Shown one piece after another: positions 37,622 to 45,757 of a DNA stretch of 64,000 bases. A program made the translations under genes and the position numbers. Every line of letters starts with the position of its first letter. Position 1 is the first letter of the stretch. Source of the stretch: CBDDEC01 sp965198045 (lineage in GTDB: Bacteria; Chloroflexota; Dehalococcoidia; UBA2979); NCBI GenBank assembly GCA_965198045.1, contig CBDAOL010000011.1:1-64000 (forward strand). The letters run 5' to 3'. The notes under the pieces are model-generated. The model was given only the letters and a program-made list of their open reading frames with translations, was not told the DNA's origin and did no database searches.

Positions 37622-39192
37622 GAGGCTGTCGCATGGAGTGGCGTGGGCGGAGCGCCACGAGGGCCAAGAGGTCAGCCGGTCGGTTGTCGGGGCGGAGTAG
37701 CCGCCTCTCACAGGGCAGCGGCGCTACGCGGCCGCCACGGCGGCAGACCAGCCTCTTTGCCGGGGGTTGCCGTTCGCTGGCCAGGAGGACGGCCGCGCCC
37801 GGCGATAGAGCTTCTTGAGGTTGTGGGTGGCGGCGATCAGCTTCCATTCGCTGGCGCACGAGGCGATCCCGCGCCGCATGAACCGGCGGATGCCGCGGTT
37901 CTCCTTGACGTCGCCGAAGACGGGTTCGATCATCCAGCGCCGCTGCTCGTAGAGACGCCGGCCACGCTGCGTCGCCAGCTTGCGATCCATCCGTTCACGG
38001 ACGGAGAGCCCGGCAGGGATGCGCCCGCGCGGCGGTGCCGCGCCGACGCGCCGGTTGCGGTCGCTGCGGGTCGCGAGCAGCAGCTCCGGACCTGCGCTCC
38101 CCGCCTGCCGCACGTTCGCCTCGGAGTAGTAGCCGGCATCAGCCAGCAGCACGCGCGCCGGCCCGCAGTGTGCGGCCTGCAGGTTGCGGTGCATCACCTC
38201 GATCATCGGTTGCAGCTCGTGCATGTCGGTCGCCTGTCGGCTCACCTCAGCCGCGACGATGATCTGGTCGCGGGTCGTCACCGCCTGCACGTTGTAGCCT
38301 TGGAAGTAGCCGTGATAGTCGCGCACCACGCGGCTGTCCGGGTCGGTGACGTTCACCTTCGCACCCTGCTCGGGCTGCGGCGGCTTCGGGCGGCGCCCGC
38401 GCTGGTCCTTCTCCACGCGGCTCCTGAGGCGTTGCTCGTAGTCCTCCTGCCGCTCCCGCTCTCGGGCCGCCAGTCGCTCCCGCGCCTCGTGCAACCGCTG
38501 CAGGCGCTCCTCGCGGTCCCTGAATCCCGGAGGCAACTCGTCGCCCCGCGCGTCGCCGAAGCGCGCGTTCTCCTCGGCGTCCACCCGCTCCGCTTCGTCG
38601 AGGATGCGCCGCACCTCGGCCTCCAGGTCCGCATCCGTGCGGTTGCGCTCACGGCTGGCGTTGGCGTGCAGCTTGGTCCCGTCGAGCGCGACCACCCCGA
38701 CCCGCACCAGACCAGCCTCGGCGCACAGCCTGAGCACCTCGGCGAACAGTCCCGAGAGCGCCTCCTCGTGCTGCTGGCGGAAACGGCAGATCGTCGCGTG
38801 GTCGGGGTGCTGGTTCGCGGTCAGCACCCGGAGGGCGATGTCCTCCCGGCAGCGCCGTTCGATCTGGCGGCTCGAGCGCTCGCCCTCGCAGTAGGCGTAG
38901 AGCACGAGCGCGACCATCATCGACGGCTCGTACGCCTTCCGCCCCCAACCGTCCTCGCGGTAGCGCTCGTAGAACGCGGTGAGGTCCAACTGGCTGACCG
39001 CATCGAGCACGAACCACGCGAGGTGGTCCCCGGGCAGCCAGTCGCGGAGGCTGGCGGGCATCAGGTATTGCTGGTCACGGTCGCACGGCAAGAAACGCTG
39101 GGTCACGGCGGCACCTCGGAATCACTCCGCCCCCGCCGCCATGCTCATCGTATAGCGATGTCCCCCTCTTCGTGGGTTTGTGCGACAGCCTC
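37622..39192 (-). mobile_element. Complete IS1182-type insertion sequence
   Basis: A 1571-bp element bounded by 12-bp perfect terminal inverted repeats, GAGGCTGTCGCA at 37622-37633 and TGCGACAGCCTC at 39181-39192. It is flanked by the 4-bp direct repeat GGCT (37618-37621 and 39193-39196), consistent with a target-site duplication. It carries one intact transposase gene on the minus strand. Its intact ends and frame indicate recent insertion. Confidence 0.85.
37724..39106 (-). CDS. IS1182 family transposase
   Basis: A protein of 460 residues. The N-terminal DUF772-type helical domain (MPASLRDWLPGDHLAWFVLDAVSQLDL, GRKAYEPSMMVALVLYAYCEGERSSRQIERRC) is followed by DDE catalytic segments: VVALDGTKLHANASRERNRT (first Asp), LLADAGYYSEANVRQ (second Asp) and YEQRRWMIEPVFGDVKENRGIRRFMRRG (Glu). 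A coiled-coil, Arg/Glu-rich insert lies between the first and second Asp (residues 180-245). This is the standard IS1182 layout. The gene fills the element and is intact. Confidence 0.93.
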   Translation of the reverse strand: MTQRFLPCDRDQQYLMPASLRDWLPGDHLAWFVLDAVSQLDLTAFYERYREDGWGRKAYEPSMMVALVLYAYCEGERSSRQIERRCREDIALRVLTANQHPDHATICRFRQQHEEALSGLFAEVLRLCAEAGLVRVGVVALDGTKLHANASRERNRTDADLEAEVRRILDEAERVDAEENARFGDARGDELPPGFRDREERLQRLHEARERLAARERERQEDYEQRLRSRVEKDQRGRRPKPPQPEQGAKVNVTDPDSRVVRDYHGYFQGYNVQAVTTRDQIIVAAEVSRQATDMHELQPMIEVMHRNLQAAHCGPARVLLADAGYYSEANVRQAGSAGPELLLATRSDRNRRVGAAPPRGRIPAGLSVRERMDRKLATQRGRRLYEQRRWMIEPVFGDVKENRGIRRFMRRGIASCASEWKLIAATHNLKKLYRRARPSSWPANGNPRQRGWSAAVAAA

Positions 39193-39283
39193 GGCTATCA
39201 ACCGAGCGCGATCGGTCAGTGTGAGCGCGGGTCGGGGCTAGCATCGAGTGGCCGCTCCCACGTAGCCAGAACGGGTCCACCCC

Positions 39284-39426
39284 ATGCGATCCCTCCTCGC
39301 AGGCAGCGCGACAGCTTCGTGGGCCCGAGCACACCAGACGCCCGTTCGGGCGCACAGATCTTCGCCCTCTGGTCGGACGACGGCGGTCGGCTAGTCATCT
39401 ACTGGCCGTGGGTGTTCGGCGTCTAG
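39284..39426 (+). pseudogene. Fragment of a lipoprotein paralogue
   Basis: The frame ending at the TAG 39424-39426 encodes QIFALWSDDGGRLVIYWP, closely matching GIFMVWRDDGQVLALYWP at the end of the lipoprotein at 36905. Upstream, an ATG at 39284 begins MRSLLAG, a signal-peptide-like start, but in a different frame, and the middle of the gene is missing. This looks like a decayed paralogue with an internal deletion, now separated from its sister by the insertion element. Confidence 0.45.
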
Positions 39427-40571
39427 AGCACGTCGAGGGCGCGCGTCTCCTCGACTGCTGCCCAGTTGCGGTGCGCGAGCACGCGCAGCAGCGGCGCCCC
39501 GTGCCCGACGATGTCGCCAGCGGGGCGAGCGAGGGGGCCATCGGCGTGGTTCAGGTCCTCGGCGGCGCGCAGCTCGGCAGCCCAACCGACCGGGCTGAAC
39601 AGCGCGACGATCAGGCCGAGGCGATAGTCGTCCCACAGGCGATCCACGCCGTAGTCCTCGACGCCCCCGGTAGCGAGCCCTCCGAGGTAGCGCGCGAGTA
39701 GCTCGCGTTCGTGCTCGCGGCGTAGCGCTGGCTCGAGGCTCTGGCCGAGGAAGTACGCGAGGTCGCAGGCGCCGGCATTCCAGGCGACTCCCTGCCAGTC
39801 GATCACGACGAAATCGCGTTCGTCCGCCGAGGGAAGGAGCAGGTTGTCGGGCCGCACGTCGCCGTGGACCAGCGTCTGTGGCGCGGACCGCAGTCGGAGC
39901 GAGGCAGCGGCCACCAGCTCGTGCAGCCGCGGCGCCCGTTCGAGCAGTCCGGCCGGGATTGGCGGATCCCCTGCGGCGTAGCGTGCGAGGTCCGAGGCGC
40001 CGACGCGCGTAAAGCTCGCGAGCGACTCTGCCGCCGCCTCGGCGTTAGTCGCGAGCCACGAGGGTGGAGCCTGTCGCCAGAACGCGGCGTGGAGCCTGGC
40101 GAGGGCATCGACCACCGCCTCGGCGAGGTCGAGCGCCGCGCCCTCCTCCTGGCGGACCGCGCCAGCGTCGTCGCCGAGATCCTCGAGCAGCGTGGCCGCG
40201 AGGCGGTCGGCTTCGCTGACGGCACCACCGAGGTATCGCGGGGTCGTCAACGGCACGTGGCCGGCCAGGTCACGGTAGAAGCGCCACTCGCGCACATAGC
40301 CGGCCCACCACGAGCGCTGCATCTCTGGCGCCGCCGGCAGCTCGGCGACGATCGAGGGCGGTCCGGCCTCGGGCGGGTCGTAGGCGACGCGGAGGCGCAG
40401 CAACTGCGCCACATACCCGGATCCCACCCCGATGCGTTCGGTCTGGACGCTCGCGACGCGCGAGGAGGCGTCGAGCGTCCCGCCGGCGCGCAGCGCGACG
40501 GTCAGCCACGCAGGTGTGACCTCCTCAGCGGACTGAGGCACCGACTGCGGCGTCTCGGGACCTGTCGTCAT
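39423..40571 (-). CDS. Aminoglycoside-phosphotransferase-like kinase
   Basis: A protein of 382 residues with the APH/choline-kinase fold. The catalytic loop LVHGDVRPDNLLL lies around residue 265 and the metal-binding FVVIDWQGVAWNAGACDLAYFL follows. The N-terminal lobe includes SGYVAQLLRLRVAY. The size and the extra mid-region helices resemble the ecdysteroid-kinase/acyl-CoA-dehydrogenase-associated group (DUF1679-like) rather than antibiotic-resistance enzymes. A small-molecule hydroxyl is the likely substrate. TATCCT (40580-40585) ends eight bases before the ATG, suggesting a leaderless transcript. It diverges from the metallo-hydrolase with 61 bases between them. Confidence 0.75.
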   Translation of the reverse strand: MTTGPETPQSVPQSAEEVTPAWLTVALRAGGTLDASSRVASVQTERIGVGSGYVAQLLRLRVAYDPPEAGPPSIVAELPAAPEMQRSWWAGYVREWRFYRDLAGHVPLTTPRYLGGAVSEADRLAATLLEDLGDDAGAVRQEEGAALDLAEAVVDALARLHAAFWRQAPPSWLATNAEAAAESLASFTRVGASDLARYAAGDPPIPAGLLERAPRLHELVAAASLRLRSAPQTLVHGDVRPDNLLLPSADERDFVVIDWQGVAWNAGACDLAYFLGQSLEPALRREHERELLARYLGGLATGGVEDYGVDRLWDDYRLGLIVALFSPVGWAAELRAAEDLNHADGPLARPAGDIVGHGAPLLRVLAHRNWAAVEETRALDVL

Positions 40572-40579
40572 GGCTCGTG

Positions 40580-40626
40580 AGGATACGCCGAGGAGCGCTG
40601 CCCTCCGCCGCGCGGCCGGGTACGCT
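40580..40626. promoter_or_regulatory. Divergent leaderless promoters between the kinase and the metallo-hydrolase
   Basis: TATCCT (minus strand, 40580-40585) lies eight bases before the kinase ATG, and TACGCT (plus strand, 40621-40626) lies six bases before the hydrolase GTG. Confidence 0.35.
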
Positions 40627-40632
40627 CGGCGC

Positions 40633-41625
40633 GTGAGCGACACCGACCGAATCGTCCTCGGCGACAACAACGTTTACCCGCTGCGGCTCGCCGACGGCGG
40701 CATTCTGCTGATCGACGCCGGTCTCGACTACCGAACGAGCGCTGGCGAGACCAGCTGGGACGCCCTCGTCGAACGCGCCGAGGCACTCGGCTTCGCGCCG
40801 TCCGAGGTCAGCGCGGTGGTTGTGACGCACGCACACATCGACCACGCCGGACTCGCGCCACACTGGGCCGAGGTTGGTGCGCGCATCTTCGCGGGCGCGG
40901 ACGATCGGCGCGCCGTCGCGGCGGGCGCGGCCGCGAACGATACGCAACGCAAGCTCCGGATCGACGAGCTGCGGCGTCATGGCTGCCCCGAGGCCATCCT
41001 CGCAATGCTCGCGGCCGCGCGCGGGCGGCGGGGCCTCGCCTGGTCGCCATGTCCCGCCGGTGCGCTCGACGCCGCCGAGGGCGTCCGCTTCGAACTCGAG
41101 GATGGCGGCGCGCTCGAGGTGCTTGCGGCGCCGGGCCACACGCCCGGCAACGTGGTCGCATGGAACGAGCAGCGACACCAGCTCTATACCGGCGACACAC
41201 TCCTTCCAACGACCATCCCGACGCCCGGTCTGCACTTCGCCGATGCCCTCGAGGCCGGGCCGACGCCCGGACGCTGGCCGTCACTGCCGCCCCTCCTCGC
41301 CTCGGTTGCGACGCTGGCAGAGCTGCCAGTCCGGCGCATCCTTCCCGGTCACGGCGCTCCGGTCGACGATCCGCGCGCGCTCTTCGAGCGCTTCTCCGAG
41401 CACCACGACCGCCGCGCCCGCCGCATCGTCGCGGCCCTCGACGGCGGCGCGACGACAGCGTTCGAGGTGGCGCGGACGCTGTTCCGCCGGCTGCCGGACA
41501 TGCGTATCGGACAGGCGATGACGGAAGTGATCGGCCACCTGGACGTGCTCGCGGCCGCCGAACGGGCCGTGGTGATCGATCGCGAACCGTGGCGCTACGA
41601 GTTGACCGAGGTGGGTAAGGCTTGA
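40633..41625 (+). CDS. MBL-fold metallo-hydrolase
   Basis: A protein of 330 residues of the metallo-beta-lactamase superfamily. The metal ligands are clear: VVVTHAHIDHAGLA (HxHxDH), APGHTPGNVVAW, YTGDTLLPT and ILPGHGAPV. A C-terminal winged-helix-like part (FEVARTLFRRLPDMRIGQAMTEVIGHLDVLAAAERAV) matches the LACTB2-like group. Hydrolysis of a thioester, lactone or RNA phosphodiester is possible; the substrate is unknown. The GTG at 40633 is six bases after a -10-like TACGCT. The stop overlaps the TTG start of the next gene. Confidence 0.85.
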   Translation: MSDTDRIVLGDNNVYPLRLADGGILLIDAGLDYRTSAGETSWDALVERAEALGFAPSEVSAVVVTHAHIDHAGLAPHWAEVGARIFAGADDRRAVAAGAAANDTQRKLRIDELRRHGCPEAILAMLAAARGRRGLAWSPCPAGALDAAEGVRFELEDGGALEVLAAPGHTPGNVVAWNEQRHQLYTGDTLLPTTIPTPGLHFADALEAGPTPGRWPSLPPLLASVATLAELPVRRILPGHGAPVDDPRALFERFSEHHDRRARRIVAALDGGATTAFEVARTLFRRLPDMRIGQAMTEVIGHLDVLAAAERAVVIDREPWRYELTEVGKA

Positions 41626-42053
41626 GCACCGACCTGTTCGTCACGCTCGTCTTCGTGGTGCTGTCGCTGCTCGTGGCCTGGCTCGGCCTCGGCATGCGGC
41701 GCTCGCCGACGGCGCCGTCGATGACGGTGCGCTACCGCTACACCGAGTCCGACCGCCGGGTCTGGACCGACGCCTCGCGCTACCTCGGCACCGCGCTGAT
41801 CCGCCTGGGGGTCGTCGCCGCAGCGCTGGCCCTGGCGCTGCATGGTCTCTCCGCGCCGCGGGGCGGGCAGCTGTCCGAACAGCTCGTCTTCGCCGTCGAT
41901 GGCGTCGTGGTGCTCGTCGGACTGGTGGTGCTGCTGGTCCTGCATTGGCTCTATGCGCGAGAGCGCTGGCACTTCTACCGCCTGACCGAGCGCGCCGAGG
42001 AGGCTTGGCCCGCTGAAGATCATCCCGCCGAGGAGCCCTCCACCGACGACTAG
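41622..42053 (+). CDS. Small membrane protein (possibly SdpI-like)
   Basis: A protein of 143 residues with three hydrophobic segments (about 5-25, 58-76 and 90-110). After the first helix comes VRYRYTESDRRVWTDASRYLGTALIRLG, which loosely resembles the inter-helix segment of SdpI-type immunity proteins (G-Y-R-T then W). The tail is acidic. Translation seems to start at a TTG sharing bases with the hydrolase stop (TTGA), so the two are coupled. The family assignment is weak. Confidence 0.5.
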   Translation: MSTDLFVTLVFVVLSLLVAWLGLGMRRSPTAPSMTVRYRYTESDRRVWTDASRYLGTALIRLGVVAAALALALHGLSAPRGGQLSEQLVFAVDGVVVLVGLVVLLVLHWLYARERWHFYRLTERAEEAWPAEDHPAEEPSTDD

Positions 42054-42448
42054 CGACCGCCGCGCCCGCGACCCCGCCGATCGGGCCCGAGCCGCTTCGT
42101 ACTCGTGCACACTCGCACGAATCTCCGAGGGCGTAGGCTGAACTCGCAAGGTGCACGTCAGGGCGGCGAGGTCCGTTTGGATCTCGTTCGCTCCAGGGCC
42201 GACTACTCGGAAAGGGGGAGACTGGGTGTCTATCCAGCCTTCCACGCCCCGTCTGGGGCTCCCCGGAACGCCGACCGGCTGAGAACGGAGCAGACCCTTG
42301 AAGCAGACAGCGAGCTCCCGATAAGCGAGCGCCCGGCTCTGGCCGAGCGACTCGCATCCCATGTCGGGAGCTAGCCCACACCAGGCACAGGCAGGAACGA
42401 GGCCCTTCGGGGCCTCGTTCCCGTCTGGTCTCCGCTGCGGTTGGAGGG
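42054..42448. other. Hairpin-rich spacer, possible structured RNA
   Basis: Nearly 400 bases have no convincing gene. They hold several small stems: CGAGGTCC/GGATCTCG near 42170, CTGG/CCAG near 42225, CCCC-GTCT-GGGG near 42250. There is also a nested structure at about 42312-42374 in which AGCTCCCGA pairs with TCGGGAGCT around GCGAG/CTCGC and CGGC-TCTG-GCCG. I could not match it to RNase P, tmRNA, SRP or 6S RNA signatures. Confidence 0.35.
42394..42421 (-). terminator. Terminator downstream of the NorD-like gene
   Basis: A 12-bp perfect stem (GGAACGAGGCCC and GGGCCTCGTTCC) with a four-base loop (CGAA on the minus strand, TTCG on the plus strand) lies 28 bases after the NorD-like stop and between convergent genes. 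No long T tract follows. Confidence 0.6.
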
Positions 42449-45400
42449 CTAGTCGGCCGCCAGGTGCCGGTAGAGGGTCGGCAGACGCCGTGGCAGCGAC
42501 TCGATCTCGTCCACCACCTCATAGCCGATGTCGTCGCACATCTGCTTGAGGTAGTCGTGGCCCTCCTTGTCGACGGTGATCAGGAACGGCGTGATCGAAT
42601 CGCGCTTCGCCTCGACGAGCGCCTGCTTCGTGTCGTGGACCGCGTACTCCTTCTCGGTGCGGTCGCGCCCGTAGCCATGGTCCTGCGGGCGACCGTCGGA
42701 GACGAGGATCAGGATCTTCACCTTCGCGTCGTAGTCCTTGAGCTTGGTGATCGTGTGCCGGATCGCCGGCCCCATCCGCGTCGAGCGGATCGGTTCGATC
42801 TTGGCGATGCGCTTGCGCACTTTGTCGTTGAACGTCTCGTCCAGGTCTTTGATCGTGTGGAATTCGACGTTGTCGCGGCCGTAGCCGGAGAAGCCGTAGA
42901 TGCCGTAGACATCGCCGATCGCCTCGAGCGCCTCGACGATCAGCACCGTCGACTCCTTCTCGAGGTCGATGATGCGCTTGGGCGGCTCGATCGCCTGCCG
43001 CGCACGGCGCTGGGCGAGCCACTGGAAGTACTTCCGAGGGTCGCCGTCGAAGTCCTCCTCCTCGTCGTCATACTTCTGACGCTGCTTCTCGATCTCCTCG
43101 TCCGTCGACGCTGACATGTCGAGGAGGAAGGCCACCGCCACGTCCCGCTCGATCTTGTTGCGGCGCGTGTAGATGCGCGCGAGCGGGCCGACGCCCGCCT
43201 TCTTGTCGACGTGGAACTCGATCGCCTGGTCGAGGTCGATCTCGTTGCCGTCCTCGAGGCGCTTGATTTTGCGGAATGATTCCGGCCGCATCAGCTCAAA
43301 CTGGCGGCGGGTCTCCATCACGAGGCCGTGGTATTTACGCAGCGTTTCGTCGTAGAAATCCTCGTCGCCCTCGGACGCGATCCGCTCACCGACGCGGGTC
43401 CAGCGTGGCCGGTAGTCGCCGGCGCGGAAGTCCCACTCGTCGTAGTACGTCCAGTCGATCTCGACCTCGAGCTCGGAGTCATCGCCTTCGCCGCTGCCCG
43501 GTTGGTCCTCGGCGCTCTCGTCGTCCTGCTGGCCGTCGCCAGCCGGCGTGCCGGCGTCCTTCTCGATGTTGTCGAGGAACATGCCGAGGCTGGCGTCGAG
43601 GTCGCCCTCGGCCCACTCGCTGATCGTGATCTCGACGGAGTTCTCCAGCAGCTCCATGAGTTGCTCCTTGGTCAGCGGAGAGCTGACCGCGTCCTCGCCG
43701 CCCTCCTGCTGCAGCTTGAGCTTGGTCATCAGCTGCACGAGCTCGGGCTTGAAGTCGCCGCGGAACTCCGGCTGCGGCGGGTTCTCGAACGCCATCTCTT
43801 CGCTGTTCGGCAGCATCGAGGGGTCGGCGTCGCCGCCGCCGGGCATCCCCGGCTCGACCGAGATCATGTCCTCGGTCGGCTCCTCGAACTTGCCGTCCGC
43901 GAGGCCTTCTGCGACGTTCGGGATGGAGATGGCGATGTCGTAGATCGCGGTCGCTATTTCCGCGGCATCCTGCACGGTGGCGGCTGGCTGCTCGACGAGC
44001 TTGAGCGCGCCCAGCGAGTCCGTCATCTCGCGCGCCAGCGACGCTGGCCAGCGAATGGTGTCGGGCCGTCCGAGGGAGGCGCGCAGCAGGTTCTCGACGA
44101 AGGCCTGACGCAGCCCCATCTGCTCGATCGGTGGACGTCGCTCGGCCTCGTGCGACTGCAGGCGCTGCAGCCAGCCGCGGATGCCGCTGTACTCGCGGGA
44201 CACCGTCGCATCGACGCGCGTGTCCTCGACGACGGTGAACAGGCCGGAGATCAGCGGCCGGTCGTCGAAGATGTTGAAGTAACGCTGCATGTCTGTGACT
44301 GGTCCGGCGCTGCCGCCCTCCGCGGTTTCGGCTGGTGCGGGCCGCGCGGCCTCGCGTGTGGCTGCCGAGGTGTTGGCGTGAGTACCGTCGAGGTCGAACG
44401 CGTAGCGGAACGATCCGAACTCCATGCGTCCGGCCTGGTGCGTGGCGAAGACCTTGAACACCTGGAAGTTCGAGCTCTGGTCCTCGAAGGTCTCAACGAA
44501 CGGCGGCAGGTAGATCGAGGAGCCTTCGGTCGTGGCGCTCGTCTCGGTGACCCACCCGATGTTGCGGTCGACGAGCTGCTCCGAGGACTGCACGGACACC
44601 TGTTCGCCCGAGAGCGCCTTCGCATACATGCGCAGCAGCGAATTGACTGAGTTCAGCTCGATGCGCGCAGAGAGCTGGGCGAGCATGTCTTCCGCACGCG
44701 TCGACTCCAGCCGGAAATAGGCCTCGGCGCCTTCCGCATTGTGCTCGACCAGCAGGATGTCGACACCGGTTTGCGACCAGTTGGACATCTGCTCTGGCGT
44801 CAGCCGGCTACGCACGAATGGCGCGGTCTTCAGGTACTCCATCGCGGCCGTCGGGCTGCCCGGCGCGAGCCGCGAGGCGAAGCCAATCAGGTCCTCGTGG
44901 ACCTCCGGCTCGACCTCGCTCAGCGCCTGAGCGGCGTCGGCGAACAGGGGGAAGCCCTGTCGCCCGACCTCGGTCGTGACGCGGGCCGCCAGATCGAGGA
45001 ACGAGGCGCGCTGCTCCGGCGCGATCGCTTCGAGGAGCTTCGGGCCGCGCTCGAAGTAGAGCCGTGTGTCGGCCCACGACGCGCGCGTCACCGCCCGCGC
45101 GAAGACGAGGAACGGCTCGCGGTCGGCGGCGGCGAGCTTCGAGAAGATCGGCCCGGAGCCTTCGAGGCAGGTCGTGGCGAGTTCGTATGAGCGCTCCGTC
45201 AGCTGATCGACGATGTCGACCAGGCGACCGACCGAGGAGAGCGGCAGCGAGCCGAGGAGTGCGGGGCTGGTCTGGAAGTACAGGGCCGCCAGGGCGATCG
45301 ACTTCCAGTTGCCGCGGCAGAGCCGGTCGCCCTGCTGCGACCACTCCTCGAGCTCACCCGGGTCGAGCGTGCTCAGCACCTCCGGCGTGGCCTTGATGAA

Positions 45401-45706
45401 GGTGGCCGACATCAGCGAGGAGCGCGACGCCAGTTCCGTCGCGAGGCCGAGCCAATCCTGCAGGCCCTCCGCGCCGAGGCGCGGCAGGACTCGAGGACTG
45501 GCACGGAAATACTCTGCGGCCGCTTCCCAGGAACGCAGGCTGTGGTTGGCGAGTGCCACGCCTTCGGCCGCCCAGCTCTCGAGCTGTGCGTCGTCGAGCT
45601 GCTCCGCGAGTGCGGTCGCGCCCTGCGCGAAGTCGTCCGGCAACGATGCGCCGAAGCCGCGCAGCTGCTCACCGTAGCGTCTGGTCAGCTCCTCGACGTT
45701 GGTCAT
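42449..45706 (-). CDS. Very large NorD-like VWA protein with eight N-terminal helical repeats
   Basis: A protein of 1085 residues. About residues 38-350 form eight degenerate units of 36-40 residues with the pattern W/F-x-x-x-A/G-x-x-L-x(8-12)-A-x-x-Y/F-x-x-x-P-x-L-L-x-x-L, probably two-helix repeats. The middle (350-760) is NorD-like, with long acidic stretches (680-740). The C terminus has a VWA domain with MIDAS residues: FLLDMSAST near 866, IRSTRMGP (Thr) and LILVSDGRPQDHGYG. NorD/CbbO-type VWA proteins pair with NorQ/CbbQ AAA+ ATPases to remodel metalloenzymes; such an ATPase is encoded 51 bases upstream. No nitric-oxide reductase or RuBisCO gene is present, so the client is unknown. Confidence 0.75.
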   Translation of the reverse strand: MTNVEELTRRYGEQLRGFGASLPDDFAQGATALAEQLDDAQLESWAAEGVALANHSLRSWEAAAEYFRASPRVLPRLGAEGLQDWLGLATELASRSSLMSATFIKATPEVLSTLDPGELEEWSQQGDRLCRGNWKSIALAALYFQTSPALLGSLPLSSVGRLVDIVDQLTERSYELATTCLEGSGPIFSKLAAADREPFLVFARAVTRASWADTRLYFERGPKLLEAIAPEQRASFLDLAARVTTEVGRQGFPLFADAAQALSEVEPEVHEDLIGFASRLAPGSPTAAMEYLKTAPFVRSRLTPEQMSNWSQTGVDILLVEHNAEGAEAYFRLESTRAEDMLAQLSARIELNSVNSLLRMYAKALSGEQVSVQSSEQLVDRNIGWVTETSATTEGSSIYLPPFVETFEDQSSNFQVFKVFATHQAGRMEFGSFRYAFDLDGTHANTSAATREAARPAPAETAEGGSAGPVTDMQRYFNIFDDRPLISGLFTVVEDTRVDATVSREYSGIRGWLQRLQSHEAERRPPIEQMGLRQAFVENLLRASLGRPDTIRWPASLAREMTDSLGALKLVEQPAATVQDAAEIATAIYDIAISIPNVAEGLADGKFEEPTEDMISVEPGMPGGGDADPSMLPNSEEMAFENPPQPEFRGDFKPELVQLMTKLKLQQEGGEDAVSSPLTKEQLMELLENSVEITISEWAEGDLDASLGMFLDNIEKDAGTPAGDGQQDDESAEDQPGSGEGDDSELEVEIDWTYYDEWDFRAGDYRPRWTRVGERIASEGDEDFYDETLRKYHGLVMETRRQFELMRPESFRKIKRLEDGNEIDLDQAIEFHVDKKAGVGPLARIYTRRNKIERDVAVAFLLDMSASTDEEIEKQRQKYDDEEEDFDGDPRKYFQWLAQRRARQAIEPPKRIIDLEKESTVLIVEALEAIGDVYGIYGFSGYGRDNVEFHTIKDLDETFNDKVRKRIAKIEPIRSTRMGPAIRHTITKLKDYDAKVKILILVSDGRPQDHGYGRDRTEKEYAVHDTKQALVEAKRDSITPFLITVDKEGHDYLKQMCDDIGYEVVDEIESLPRRLPTLYRHLAAD

Positions 45707-45757
45707 GGCACTCCCGGCGCCCGGGGGCCGGTGCTGTTGAGACGACCGGCCCGGTGG

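Noticed and set aside
37724..39106. Cargo or resistance genes inside the insertion sequence
   Set aside because: The transposase fills the element; other open frames are shadows in a GC-rich sequence.
39423..40571. Aminoglycoside resistance gene
   Set aside because: The kinase motifs are present but size and context fit a broad family of small-molecule kinases; there is no resistance signature.
42105..42374. 89-residue plus-strand reading frame
   Set aside because: Composition is random-like and it spans several hairpins; no ribosome site or recognisable motif.
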